Below, piece after piece: positions 1 to 10,514 of a stretch of DNA of 64,000 nucleotides. The stretch is from NCBI GenBank assembly GCA_958298945.1, contig OY282610.1:45763667-45827666 (forward strand), given 5' to 3'. Each line of letters begins with the position of its first letter. The stretch's first letter is position 1. The position numbers and the translations under genes are program-made. The notes beneath the pieces were generated by a model. The model made no database searches. It saw nothing but the letters and a program-made list of their open reading frames with translations, and was not told the DNA's origin. Origin of the DNA: Atherix ibis. Its lineage: Eukaryota; Arthropoda; Insecta; Diptera; Athericidae.

Positions 1-813
1 ACTCCTGAAATCATCGACAAAATCCTAGATTTGATGAATTAGTTGAGGCCACGGGCATATCACAAGGTACCGTCGCTTCAATTTTGCATGAAAAATTGTC
101 TGTGAAACAAATTTGGGCAAGATGGGTGCCGCGTTTGCTCTCAGAGGAGAATAAGCGCAATCGTGCAGTGGACTCTGGGGCTATGTTGGCACTCTTTCAT
201 CGCAATCCTGCCGAATTCCTTCGTCGATATGTCACTGTGGACGAAACCTGGATATACTACTACACTCCAGAAACGAAGAGACAGTTATCACAGTGGATTT
301 TCAAGAGTGAACGGGCTCCGAAGAAGGCAAAAACTGTTCCATCGGCCGGCAAGGTGATGGACACGGTATTTTGGGATTCGCAGGGCATAATTTTTATCGA
401 CTACTTGGAAAAAGGAAAAACACAGGAGCGTATTACGTGTCGTTATTGCAACAGTTGAGCGAGGAAATCAAAGAGAAACGCCCCCATCTGAAGAAGAAAA
501 AATCCTCTTGCATCAGGACAATGCGCGTGTGCACACCTGCGCTGTTTCCATGGCCAAAATTGTGGAATTGAGAATGGAATTGTTGCAGCATCCCGCTTAT
601 TCACCAGATTTGGCCCGGAGTGACTATTTTCTTTTCCCGAATCTGAAGAAATGGCATGGCGGACGACGGTTCACTTCCAACGAGGACGAAATTGCTCAAA
701 CGGATGAGTATTTTGCAGAACTTCCAAAATCCTATTTTTTGGACGGGATAAAAATTTTGGTAAAACGGTTGGAAAAGTGTATAGAGCTAAAAGGAGATTA
801 TGTTAAAAAATAA
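1..813 (+). pseudogene. mariner transposase pseudogene (family A copy 1)
   Basis: Readable transposase runs from about 84 to 813 in two frames. The first piece (84-458) carries WVPRLL and the first catalytic Asp in VTVDETW, then loses frame in the region matching EKGKTITGAYY. The second piece (508-813) carries HQDNARVH (second Asp) and YSPDLARSDYFLF (third Asp), then the C-terminal IELKGDYV block and a stop. The second and third Asp are 34 residues apart, the D,D34D spacing of mariner. A stop near base 40 and the deletion upstream remove the end of the helix-turn-helix region. All three acidic residues survive, but the gene cannot make a full protein. Identity as mariner transposase is certain; function is lost. 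Confidence 0.92.
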
Positions 814-860
814 AATTTTTTAAAAAAAAAAAACAGTTTTTTTCATTTTTTCTAAGGACT
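1..860 (+). mobile_element. mariner element, family A, 5'-truncated by the window edge
   Basis: The sequence starts inside a mariner that closely matches the copies at 61523-62746 and 46579-47786. The first bases correspond to the region near 61891 of the other plus-strand copy, after which the part coding for the end of the DNA-binding region is deleted. The right terminal repeat is recognisable (TCTAAGGACTTATTGAA, ending near 860), but the last bases of the consensus end are replaced by unrelated sequence. No right target-site TA can therefore be assigned. The left end lies outside the window. Confidence 0.9.
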
Positions 861-1365
861 TATTGAATAACAAAAATTGCTATTTAATGAAAATATTACT
901 AATAAAGGTTTATTATCAAAATACGGTGTTTTCTTTTAATACTAATGGATGTTGAACAGGGCATTACAGGAATTCATTTAATACAAAATGGGAACTAGGA
1001 AATTACAGGAATTCATTTTTCCGTATGACAGGGGGTGTTTTCATAGAGGAGTATCCAAATATTTTGACGAACGTACAAAAATTCCGCAGCATTGCCAGAT
1101 CGCTCTCAGTGATGCCAATCACACACCATGTCAATTGTGAATTTTTCACGTTTATTGATAATTTTTCATTCAAAAAAAATTCATTGAATTTGTTTAATTT
1201 TATTTTTATGCATTTTTTTTCCATTTATAGATGATTTTTCCTATAAAAAATTTCTAATTTTAAGAAAAACTTACCTTTAATTATAATAAATGTAAATGAA
1301 TAAGAAGATGTAAATAGTTTCTTGAATAATTTTTACCAGAGTTTTTGCACTTTTATTAGTATCCA
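861..1365. other. AT-rich spacer with a short unclassified repeat fragment
   Basis: No gene seen. The stretch about 1025-1125 is less AT-rich and ends in ATCGCTCTCAGTGATGCC, which resembles TTGCTCTCAGTGATGCAG near 38470. This suggests a shared, unclassified dispersed repeat. The short open frames on both strands here have no recognisable domain. Confidence 0.4.
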
Positions 1366-2264
1366 AGGTCTGTTCAAAAAGTATGGCGAATTTTGAATTT
1401 CTGCGGGTTACGTATGTCTCTCACTTATGCCGACAAGTTCGGCCATTTTGAATGTTCAGTTAATTTTTGACAGCTGCTTTGCTTGCACGTGTTTTGGCTC
1501 GTCTTCAATTTTTGTCGATTTTCGTCCAAAAACAGCATCGCATTAACACTGCTAAGGAGCTGATGGACTCTGTCCGCGATGATTGAACTTTACTCCAGAT
1601 GATCATAAGTGGTGACGAATCATGGGCTTATGGTTATGACGTGGGAAACAAAGCTCAATCATCCCAATTGAAGCTGCCGCACAAGCCAAGACCAAAAAAA
1701 GCGCGCCAAGTTCGGTCAAATGTAAAGGTTTTGCTTACCGTGTTTTTTCGATTGCAGTGCATCATGAGTTCTTGCCACAGGGTAGAATGGTCAACAAGGA
1801 ATATTACCTGCAAGTTATGCGCAAGTTGCGAGAAGTAATGCGCCAGAAACGCTCGGATTTGTGGAAGAACAAAAATTGGCTTTTGCACCATGATAACGCC
1901 CCTGCTCACGCATCGTTGCTTGTGCGCGAATTTTTGGTCCAAAAGAACACACTAATAATGCCGCAGCCACTGTATTCCACAGATCTGGCCCCCTGTGACT
2001 TTTTCTTGTTCCCGAAGATGAAGAGCCCCATGAAATGACAACGCTACGCTATGATTGAGGTGATAAAAACGGCATCGAAGAAGGAGCTGAAGAAGATCAC
2101 AAAAAATGATTTTTGAATTGCTTGGAGAATGGGAAAAAACGTTGGCACAATTGTATAATATCTGGTGGGGATTACTTTGAAGGGGACAAAATAGATATTC
2201 ATGAATAAATAAATAATTTTTGAAAAAACACAAAATTTGCGATACTTTTTGAACAGACCTCGTA
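1366..2264 (+). mobile_element. mariner-type element, family F copy 1, internally deleted
   Basis: Both termini are present. The left end reads AGGTCTGTTCAAAAAGTAT and the right end is its inverse, GATACTTTTTGAACAGACCT, followed by CGTA. The interior is about 900 bp, shorter than the roughly 1.3 kb usual for mariner, because the part for the N-terminal DNA-binding domain is absent. This copy keeps the normal transposase 3' end, unlike the copies at 20521-21446 and 50828-51566. Confidence 0.88.
1530..2208 (+). pseudogene. mariner transposase pseudogene (family F copy 1), N-terminus missing
   Basis: Readable blocks in order are the sequence before catalytic residue 1, with first Asp in SGDESWAYGYD (about 1610); a frame change near 1750; second Asp in HHDNAPAH; third Asp in STDLAPCDFFLF; and a degenerate C-terminal block ending ISGGDYFEGDKIDIHE. 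The preceding 150 or so residues that carry the two helix-turn-helix motifs in mariners are missing: the 5' leader joins directly to the segment CCAAAAACAGCATCGC (QKQHR). Stops and at least two frame changes are present. The three acidic residues remain. Confidence 0.85.
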
Positions 2265-3749
2265 TTCACTAATATTAGAAAATTACGTAAACTTGAAAAA
2301 TATTACTTTAATATTAAAATTTTCTTCTATTTTTAAATATATATTTAATTTATTTAAAAAAAAAAATTATATTATTTTTCTCAAAGTAATGACATGAATA
2401 ACAATTGAATCTATATTAATTTACGTAATTAAATGGTACAAGAACAAAAAGAAATAACGACAAGTGCTGCTATACTCTAAACAAAATAAATAAAATGATA
2501 TTCTTAGCACATTGGATTAAATTTGTTTTTCATATTTTACTTAATTACCAATTACTATAATTTTCAACAATATCAGTAAGATAATTCCTTATAACATTTT
2601 ACTAATCATTATTTATTTTGAATATTTTTGTTGGAACAAAATTTACATAAGACAGTGAAATGAATTTTATACAAAAACTAGTAGTCACATAGAAATTAAT
2701 GCCCTCTTCGGTTAATTAATAATTTGACCAATTAAAAATGGAAATTTTCTATAAATTTTACATTCACAGTATAACCACTTTTGTTTAAATATTATTTACT
2801 ACAAGATATTACCTTACAGTTTTTTTTATAAATATTTACCACATAATTAATTATGAAGAAGAATAATTTTAAAAAAAAATTATATCGTAAAATTTCATTC
2901 AATCAAATAGAAGCAAATAAACTTTAAATTCTTTTCAAATAACTACAAAATAAAATGTACGCACAAGAATTAACGTCAAGTATGTTTAAATAACATAAAA
3001 TAAAGTACAAAAAGGATGTATATTACAGAAGGGATGGAGACGTTGGTATTTATTTTTTAAAAAAGGCAGTAATAGATAAGCAATATAAAAATAACTTGAA
3101 TACAGACCAAATGATGATTATCAGTAATTTTATAAATGAACGCTTACAACACTCGTTAAACAACTAACCAAAAGAAGATTAAATTTTGTAAACAAGGACA
3201 TTGGCGTGGATCCAATATTAAAGCAATTAAGCCAATAATCGTAATTATATTAACAGCAATTATTTTGTAAAATAACTTTCATTCGATTTACTTTTGATGG
3301 TTATTATTTCCCTTTGGTGTGCCCAATGGCCTATAGAATAGATTTTATATAGTATGAATCCTGTATTACGAGCGTAAAGAGATCGAAATTTTCATATTGG
3401 CCATTCAAAAAATTTTCATATTGACAAAATTATTATAATTAAATTTTTGATAAAATAATAATAAACTCTTCAATTTAAAATATTATGATTTTCTGTTATT
3501 GATAAAAATTTGTGTTATACAATATAAAAATTAATATTAACAGTCAATATAAAAATTAATGATATTTTATTTAACAGTCAATTTTTGATGTATTTGGTGA
3601 TATTTTATTAATAATTCAAAATAAATTGGATTGAGTGCAGTGTAAAAGGTTATTATACAAAAATTCAAACTCAAATGATACTTGCATGTAGTATGAACTT
3701 TAGCGTCAATTCGAATCACACTACTTTCAATAAAAAAAAACCAACTAAG
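2265..3749. other. AT-rich intergenic DNA, nothing recognised
   Basis: Very AT-rich with many short poly-A and poly-T runs. No open frame with a recognisable domain, no inverted terminal repeat and no tRNA-like structure was seen. Confidence 0.5.
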
Positions 3750-4730
3750 GAATATCCTAACAAATGCTCGAAAGTAATTCTAAGAGCTTTTAGTAGTAGT
3801 AAAAAATTCTGTAAGCCAAATCCCTTATAGCTAACATACTAACAGAAATACGAATACTGTTTTTCCAGTATCGGCATTTGAATTGAATTGAGACGATCTA
3901 TGTAAGGAGCAAGTCTAAAATGATCAAGCCAATGAAAATCCTTCAAAGCAAATCTAACAAAGTTACGTTTCACCGATTCTATACGTTTAATTTGAGTACT
4001 ATAAAAGGGGGACCAAAGTACTGTTACATACTCCAGAAAAGGTCTAACTAAGGAACAATATAAGTGCACCAAGGTATTTACACAGGATAGTTCTCTCAAC
4101 CAACGCTTCATAATGACTAAAACTGCGCTACCTTTAGCAACAATATTGCTCATGTTGGGAATAAATTCAAGTTTCACATCCAGTAAAATCCCAAGGTTAG
4201 TAGTACTTTGTACACTTTTAATTGTAGATCCAGAAAAGTTGTAAGAGAAAGTGCAAGGATTGAGGAATCTAGAAAATGCCATGACTTCACATTTATCCAA
4301 ATTCAACGCAAGGCCATTTAAAGCGTACCAATAATTAAATCAATTTAAATCCTCCTAAATAAGGGTTGCATAATTGAAATTTTCAAGTTTTGAAAAAAGT
4401 TTCATATCATTCGCAAAGATTAAAATTTCGGAGTTCTTAATTACTTTAACAATCAATGGCAAGAATAAAAAACGATGGACAACGATGGCTACCCTGCGGA
4501 ACACCATAGTAATTACTTCAAAGTTTCTTGATAAACACGTACGAAAAGACATGTTATAGGTCCTATCAGATAAGTATGATTTAAACCAATCAAGAAGAAT
4601 TGGGAGTAATATCATTTTCTTTAGTTTAAACAAAATAATCGAGTAAGGAATTTTGTCAAATGCTTTAGTAAAATCAGTTTATAAATCTTTAGAAAACTTA
4701 TAAAATATATTAGAAATAAATGAAATGAGT
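3750..4730 (-). pseudogene. LINE (non-LTR retrotransposon) reverse transcriptase relic
   Basis: Read on the minus strand, the 5' side (about 4730-4600) gives TDFTKAFDKIPYSII, the RT block that holds the first catalytic Asp (usual form DFSKAFD). Further on, FANDMKLF stands where FADDMKLF is expected, so one of the paired Asp residues is Asn. After a frame change, 4306-3839 encodes the thumb and connection region: LDKCEVMAFSR, NLGILLD and LYCSLVRPFLEYVTVLWSP. This layout matches CR1/Jockey-like LINE pol genes. Endonuclease and 5' parts are absent, as in 5'-truncated insertions. At least one frameshift and several stops show it is dead. The exact clade is uncertain. Confidence 0.85.
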
Positions 4731-5279
4731 TTGCCAGTCGTAAATATGGAAGGTATAATAACCGTGCTGATTAGGTGAGATTAAGCAACTACACGGCTTG
4801 ATAAGCTGCAAATATATTAACGACTTAAATAACTTAGGAATACTAGGTAATTTTGCTCTTATATGGTAAGTGAATTATTTATTAACATTTGTAGTTATAG
4901 TTGTATAAAAGAACATTTATAAATAATAAATTTTAAAGTAATTGCATTTTATTGGTTAATTCGGGCGAAATTCGTTAATTTTTGACCTGAAAGTTCATGT
5001 TTCAGTTTCAGTCGAAATTATGTTCCTATGAATAAATAGAGTTCTACGCTTTATTGAGCATGTGAATGAAATGAAGGCACTATCTAAAGAAGTAGAGCGC
5101 TCTACCAAAAGGCGTTTACACTACAGAAAAATCTCTTCTAAAACTGCCGCTGTATGTTAGAGCTCTACACTCCTGCTCTACATGGAGTATACACTTCTCT
5201 AGCAATATTTTCCTCTAACTCTAATACTTTTTCTCCATAGTGTACATCGAAATTAAAAGCTGATATTTTTTTCGATTTT
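4731..5279. other. AT-rich spacer; small palindrome
   Basis: No gene seen. Contains a 14-bp perfect palindrome (GTAGAGCGCTCTAC, 5092-5105) and several further copies of CTCTAC within 100 bp. Too short to call an element. Confidence 0.4.
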
Positions 5280-6060
5280 TTTAAAATATTGTACAAGGGC
5301 TACCAACTAGAATTTTTTTTAAAATTTTTATTACAGCACATATTTTGTATGAAAATTCTATTGTTTTGTATTGAAATATGTTGCAAAAACTTGACTATTT
5401 ATGAATAAAAAGCAATGTCGGCTAAATTTTTGACCACGACTATATCTACGAACATTAATTCTTTCAATCACATTTTTGCATAATTATGTGTGGACTATTT
5501 TTATAAACTTTATCTGTTACATAGTCTTAGAAGAAGTAGTCCAACGGTGTCAAATCACATGATCTTGGTGGCCAATTGACATAATCTCTTTGCGAAATTA
5601 GATCGCCATGAAATTGGTCTTCTAATAAATCGATTGTTTCTTGAGCACTATGGCACGTAGGGCTGTCCTGTTAAAACTACAAGTTGTCGATATCGAATTG
5701 GTTACCATGTTTCTGTATGGTACTTAATGAACAGTAATTACGGACCAATGATGCCTCCAGTCCATAAAGAACACCATATAGTGACACGAGATGAATTTAT
5801 TGATTGCTCAATGACTAATCTTGGACATCTCGATTTTCAGAATCCCAAATATAACAATTTTGCTTGTTAGAATAGTCGTCTAAGGGAACATAAGTTGCAT
5901 CCGAGGAGATGATTTTTTGTGGAAAACACAGCACCATGTTAAATGATCGAATCGACATTAAAAATAACCCAGTGACTTGAACTCTTACGCCAATTAGACC
6001 TTAAAAGTTTTAAGCGCCAGATTTTTGTGCAACCTCTGGCAGGTGGTCATAGTGTGTAGG
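5280..6060 (-). pseudogene. Tc1/mariner-superfamily transposase relic (WPPRS type, copy W1)
   Basis: On the minus strand, decayed blocks of a DDE transposase can be read in order: YSNKQNCYIWDSEN (compare GYVNKQNCRIW), FEIDNL followed by QDSPTCHSAQETIDLL (second acidic block, usual QDGATCHTARETIDLL), then VNWPPRSCDLTPLDYFF (third acidic block). The tail matches that of the plus-strand relic at 13640-14720. Many stops and indels are present. The family is common in arthropod genomes. The N-terminal DNA-binding part was not found here. Confidence 0.8.
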
Positions 6061-8534
6061 CCCAATTTTTGAGACCGTCGTATAATATTTTCAGCTAAAC
6101 GACCTATACGATGGTATGTCCTGTATCTTAAATTTATCCTGTAGATGGTATGTCCTGTAGATATACGATCATTACAACCAAATTATATCATTAATTTTAT
6201 GGTATTCAAAAAATAATGGATTTTAATTATATCAACAAAATTTTTGATTGGAACTAACATAAACACATTATAACAAATGGTAAACTTTTGTCTATGAACG
6301 TATTAAAAAAATAAATGACAAAATAGTTAACATAGTTAATTTTAAGACTATTTAAAAAATAATATTTGTTGACTTATTATATATTTTTTGTTGTTGAAAT
6401 TTACAAATCTAAAGTATAATTTAACAATTAAAAATAAACTATTTTTTACAATATCATGAAATAAAAAAAATTTCTAAAAAAATGGTTATAAATTATCCAA
6501 AAATGGTTTAATGTGTTTCGAATTTATATTATTATCCATTCGAAATTACAAATCAATTCGAAATTGTATAAATGGAATTTTAGCAAACGTTTTTAACAAA
6601 AATTTAATTAAAATGAAATTAAATGATAAATTTATTGCTATTCAACTTATTCTAGATTTTCGGTGTTAAACAGCATTTGTTTTTTATAATAAAATTTCGT
6701 TTGGTTCTAATTTAATAAGCAAATAAATCGGTTGATTATTATTCAAAAAATTTAAAAAATTAAAATTACATTTTTTTTCCATACAAAACAAAAATAGTTA
6801 ATCGTGAAGAAAATTTAAATATTAGAAAAATCTAAAGTAGAGCATTTAAATTGAAAAAGAACTAAATCAACTGAGGACAAGTACAGAAAACAAATGCTGA
6901 ATGTTATATTGTTTAAATTGTAACATTTAGCATTGTTTCTGTACTTAATATATTAAAATTATTTTTCTGCACTTTTTGAAGGCGAAAACAAAGAAACAAC
7001 TAAAATTCGTAAACACTGACTGCTCCCCTTTCCATTTGAATTGATTTAATAACGGCTAGAACCATCTCGGATTTGACAGAATGTACCAAAGACAGATTGC
7101 CACTGCTCCTATCGTCTATTCCCGTATCCTTCTATTGAAATTATATTAATGACTTGGCTCTGTAACGTTTAAATGGTTACTTTGTATGTGCTAACAATAA
7201 TTATCCCGTACTGTGCCTCTCATTCATGCCAACCCCTCTCAAAAGCACAAGGCTACCCTGTGTTAATTAATTGTTCTAACAAAATCAAAGGACCTACATT
7301 TTCGGCTTTCTGTATTCAATTTACAAACAAAAATACAGAAACACTCACGAGTATGATGCATAGTTAGACACTCACACATAAAAAATTACTGCTTGCCCTT
7401 ATTTTCCATCTAATTGAGAGAGCGGATTTTTCCCTTTCTTGGTAATTTTTCCCTTTTCTTTTCCTTTTCGAAAATTTCCTTGTAAGCTTATAAAAAATTT
7501 GCTAACATTAATTTGAGCTATGTTAACATGCAGAAAATTACAAAATTCTGTACGTTTACACGAATTTAATAATTTTTTTGTTTGCCTTTTTTTTTTTTTT
7601 AATCGCGTATACTTATTGTACATAAAACTTATTGTAGATTATTTTATTTCTGCTTTAAATAAAGAAAGAAAAAATGGCTTTAAATTTTTTTTTCTTTTCG
7701 AATAAAATTGCGTCATGTTCGAAATTTGTATACACTTAACTAGAGTTGCTTTACTTTTTTCGAAGTTTTTTAAATGATTTTGTTACAGAGATAAATAAGT
7801 GATGACAATTCTTTTAGCATATTAATAATAGATCTTTTCCAGAAATTTTATTAACATCCTGAATAACGATCTCGAAAGAAGTATTATTTGAAATAAATTT
7901 AAAACTATAATTCTTCATAGTAGAGGTTCTTAGTACTCTAGTTAAATATTTTTGAAAGTTTATCGGAACTTAAAGTTTATATAAGAGGTCTTATAAACTT
8001 ATTATCAGAACTTGAATCCTATTATTGTATAAGAATCAAATTTTTATAAAAAACTTAATTATTTATTCAAATCTTTATTATATTTTCTCCTTAATTTTAC
8101 AATAGATAATAATTATTCAGCGTTTTTGAGATTAAATATGGAAAAAAACCTTTATCTCCTCAAAAACCTATGAGAAAAAGAACGAATTTACTATTAGTAC
8201 TATTTTTATTTTCAATTGATGTTATTTATTGTTATTGTTAAAATTTTTTCTATCCAAAATCGCTGTTTCACTTCTTTGGATATTGTCCACATTATTAAGA
8301 TCGACGGCTTTACGTGATGTTTGATCTTGGAAAAATGATCAGATGAGCAGTTGGACTGAGGAATCATAATAATCCATAGTTTTCCGATAAAAACTCATTG
8401 GAGGATATTGTCTTATTACAGGAACCGTTTTTAAGGTAGAGCATCCAAGTGTCTAGAATAAGCGATTACATGCAAAAAACCACTTCTTTTTAGCATTTCA
8501 TAGGCTACTCTTTTATGTCAATGTCAATCGATGG
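6061..8534. other. AT-rich intergenic DNA
   Basis: No gene recognised. A 16-bp direct repeat (GATGGTATGTCCTGTA) occurs twice near 6111 and 6143. The rest is AT-rich single-copy-looking sequence with simple runs. Short open frames near 7173-7705 have no domain signal. Confidence 0.45.
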
Positions 8535-8640
8535 CTCGGCCTCACTTGTATCAAATTTCCATCAGGTTTCGACTGATCTCGGCGCTCCAAAAATTTTTTA
8601 TGCCACCGAAAACGGCGTGTTCTCGATAAAGAATGTTCTT
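8535..8640. repeat. fragment of an unclassified dispersed repeat (X)
   Basis: The stretch with GCGCTCCAAAAATTTTTTAT followed by GCCACCGAAAACGG resembles TGTGCTCCAAAAATTTCTTA at 38190-38215. A second resemblance, between 10390-10445 and 38350-38420, lies on the far side of the family B mariner. The two may be parts of one older element split by the mariner insertion. Family unknown. Confidence 0.4.
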
Positions 8641-9118
8641 CATTAAATAATAAAACTGGTATTTAAGGTGCCATACCTAATGTTCGACATAATACCACGG
8701 GTCGCCTACGGCCGCACGGATACAGATACGCATAACTGATCAGATTTTTGTACCCAGCTCTCTCAAATCTCATGTTTATCATACTATTTTGTCTTTGACT
8801 TATTGCTTAAATTAATTAATGCAATCAAACATTTAAATTGATTTCCAACCTTAGAAAGGTGGCCTTAACTTCATCCTTCCATAGCCCTTAGCTAGTCAGT
8901 TCTATCTTTCGCCCCAGCTTCCTACTCTATGAATTTTTGAGTCAGTTCTCAAAAATGCGGATTCGCCAAGACCTTTAAGCCATTGCTGATGTTGATCATT
9001 ATTTAATTGTTCTTACAGAAAAAAAACGTTATGGGATATGTTCCCCATAGTTTCGACACAACTTATAAGTGAAAGTTTCAGATTTGCCAAGCTTAATACA
9101 AAATTTGATTCGATCATA
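8641..9118. other. moderately GC-rich spacer before mariner B
   Basis: Nothing recognised. Includes the GC-rich stretch ACGGGTCGCCTACGGCCGCA near 8697-8716. No open frame with a domain. Confidence 0.35.
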
Positions 9119-10367
9119 CGAGGGTCATTCAACAAGTACTTAACCTCACCGCCCGATAAAACTGCTCTCACAAAAGAAATTTACCATCGTGCAGTACATT
9201 CTTTTAGTAGCCTACTGTCAAAGTTTTAGTTGATTCCCTTCATTAGTTTTGTTTTGAGAGCCTTTGAAAGCAAGCGTGTCGGTCGGTTGCACAAAAATGG
9301 AAAAAGAACAATATCGTTCAGTGATTAGATTCTTGTTTTTGGAAGGGAAAACGCGCAGCGAAATCAAAGATCGCTTGGATGCTGTGTATGGTGACTCTTC
9401 TCCTTCGATGGCGACCGTCAAGAATTGGTTCAACGAGTTTGTTCGTGGCCGCACGTCGGTTTCTGATGAGCCACGCCCAGGTGCCCCGAAAACGACTGCT
9501 ACGGAGGAAAACGTTAAAAAAGTCCACGATCTCGTGTTGGCAGACCGTCGATTGAAGGTTCACGAGATAGCTGAGACTGTGGGCATCGCAGTAGGAATGG
9601 TGCATCATATTCTACACGAAGAACTGGGCATGAGAAAGCTGTCGGCGCGATGGGTGCCGCGTTTGCTCACACCGGAAAACAAGCGCAACCATGGGACCAC
9701 ATCGGCGACGGGTTTGGCGCTGTTTCAGCCCAATCCAGCGGAGTTCTTGCTTCGTTTCGTGACCGTCGACGAAACATGGATTCACTGGTACACACCAGAG
9801 ACCAAGGAACTGTCGAAACAGTGGACTTCACCCGGCGAACGTGCTCCGAAGAAGGCGAAAACTGTTCGATCGGCCGGAAAGGTAATGGCCACCGTTTTCT
9901 GGGATTCACAAGGTGTGATCTACATCGATTACCTCGAGAAGGGTAAAACAATCACGGGGCGCTACTATGCTGACTTATTGGGCCTATTTGACGTCGAATT
10001 GAAGAAAAAGCGGCCCCGCTTTGCGAAGAAAAAAGTGCTGTTCACCTCCGCCGTCGCCATGGCCAAATTGGTCGAATTGCGCTACGAATTGCTGCCCCAT
10101 CCACCGTACTCTCCAGATTTGGCCCCCTGTGAGTACTTTTTGTTTCCAAACCTGAAAAAATCACTCGCCGGGAATAGATTTGGGTCGAATGAGGAGGTCA
10201 TCGTCGCCACGGAGGCCTAGTTTGCTTCCCTCGAGAAAATGTATTTTTTGGATCGGTTAAAAAAGTAAGAGCATCGCTTGAAGGAGATTATGTGGAAAAA
10301 TAAATTGCCATCTTTCCAAAATTTTTGTTTTTCTTTTGTAGGCTAAATACCTGTTGAATGACCCTCG
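9119..10367 (+). mobile_element. near full-length mariner element, family B, TA-flanked
   Basis: The left end CGAGGGTCATTCAACAAGTA at 9119 is preceded by TA (9117-9118). The right end, ACCTGTTGAATGACCCTCG, finishes at 10367 and is followed by TA. The arms are imperfect inverted repeats of about 27 bp. The length of about 1.25 kb is normal for mariner. The interior is clearly richer in GC than its surroundings, so it is a relatively young insertion. Confidence 0.93.
9297..10303 (+). pseudogene. mariner transposase, family B, catalytically damaged
   Basis: The best start is ATG 9297 (MEKEQYRSVIRFLFLEGK), 11 codons inside an open frame that begins at 9264. The N-terminal helix-turn-helix region includes the pattern TVKNWFNEF. 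The WVPRLL linker follows, then the first catalytic Asp in VTVDETW (codon 9768-9770), and FWDSQGVIYIDYLEKGKT. The frame is open to 10220. Two catalytic defects stand out. The block HxDNAxxH is missing: VLF joins directly to TSAVAMAKL at 10043/10044, an in-frame loss of 8 codons that removes the second Asp. The third Asp is Glu in LAPCEYFLF (10131-10133). A TAG at 10218 replaces the Tyr of EAYF, and readable C-terminus continues to the family's normal stop at 10303. It resembles an inactive, recently mobile copy, not a domesticated gene. Confidence 0.9.
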
Positions 10368-10461
10368 TAAATCGTTATATCACACTTCAAAAAACGAAAC
10401 TTCAGTCATTACGTAGTTACCGGACGAGGTTGAGCTTGTACCTCACGACTACCTGAGGCTC
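10368..10461. repeat. fragment of dispersed repeat X
   Basis: The stretch around GTAGTTACCGGACGAGGTTG (about 10411-10430) resembles ATAGTTACCGAACAGGGTTG near 38383-38402. It may be the far half of the repeat whose other part is at 8535-8640. Confidence 0.4.
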
Positions 10462-10514
10462 GAATCATCGAGAGAGGTTTGAAATTTGAGGTTTTCAACC
10501 TCTTTCGATGATTC
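10462..10514. repeat. imperfect inverted repeat (hairpin)
   Basis: GAATCATCGAGAGAGGTTT on the left pairs with AACCTCTTTCGATGATTC on the right with one mismatch in the main stem. The arms are about 20-23 bp, separated by only a few bases. Could be part of a repeat end. Function unknown. Confidence 0.6.

Noticed and set aside
5092..5105. Perfect 14-bp palindrome as a regulatory or integration site.
   Set aside because: Too short and without a supporting context; kept only as a remark in the spacer entry.
9264..10220. Domesticated host gene of SETMAR type.
   Set aside because: No SET domain or intron structure nearby, intact terminal repeats with TA flanks, and a premature stop before the normal C-terminus; it is an ordinary dead mariner.
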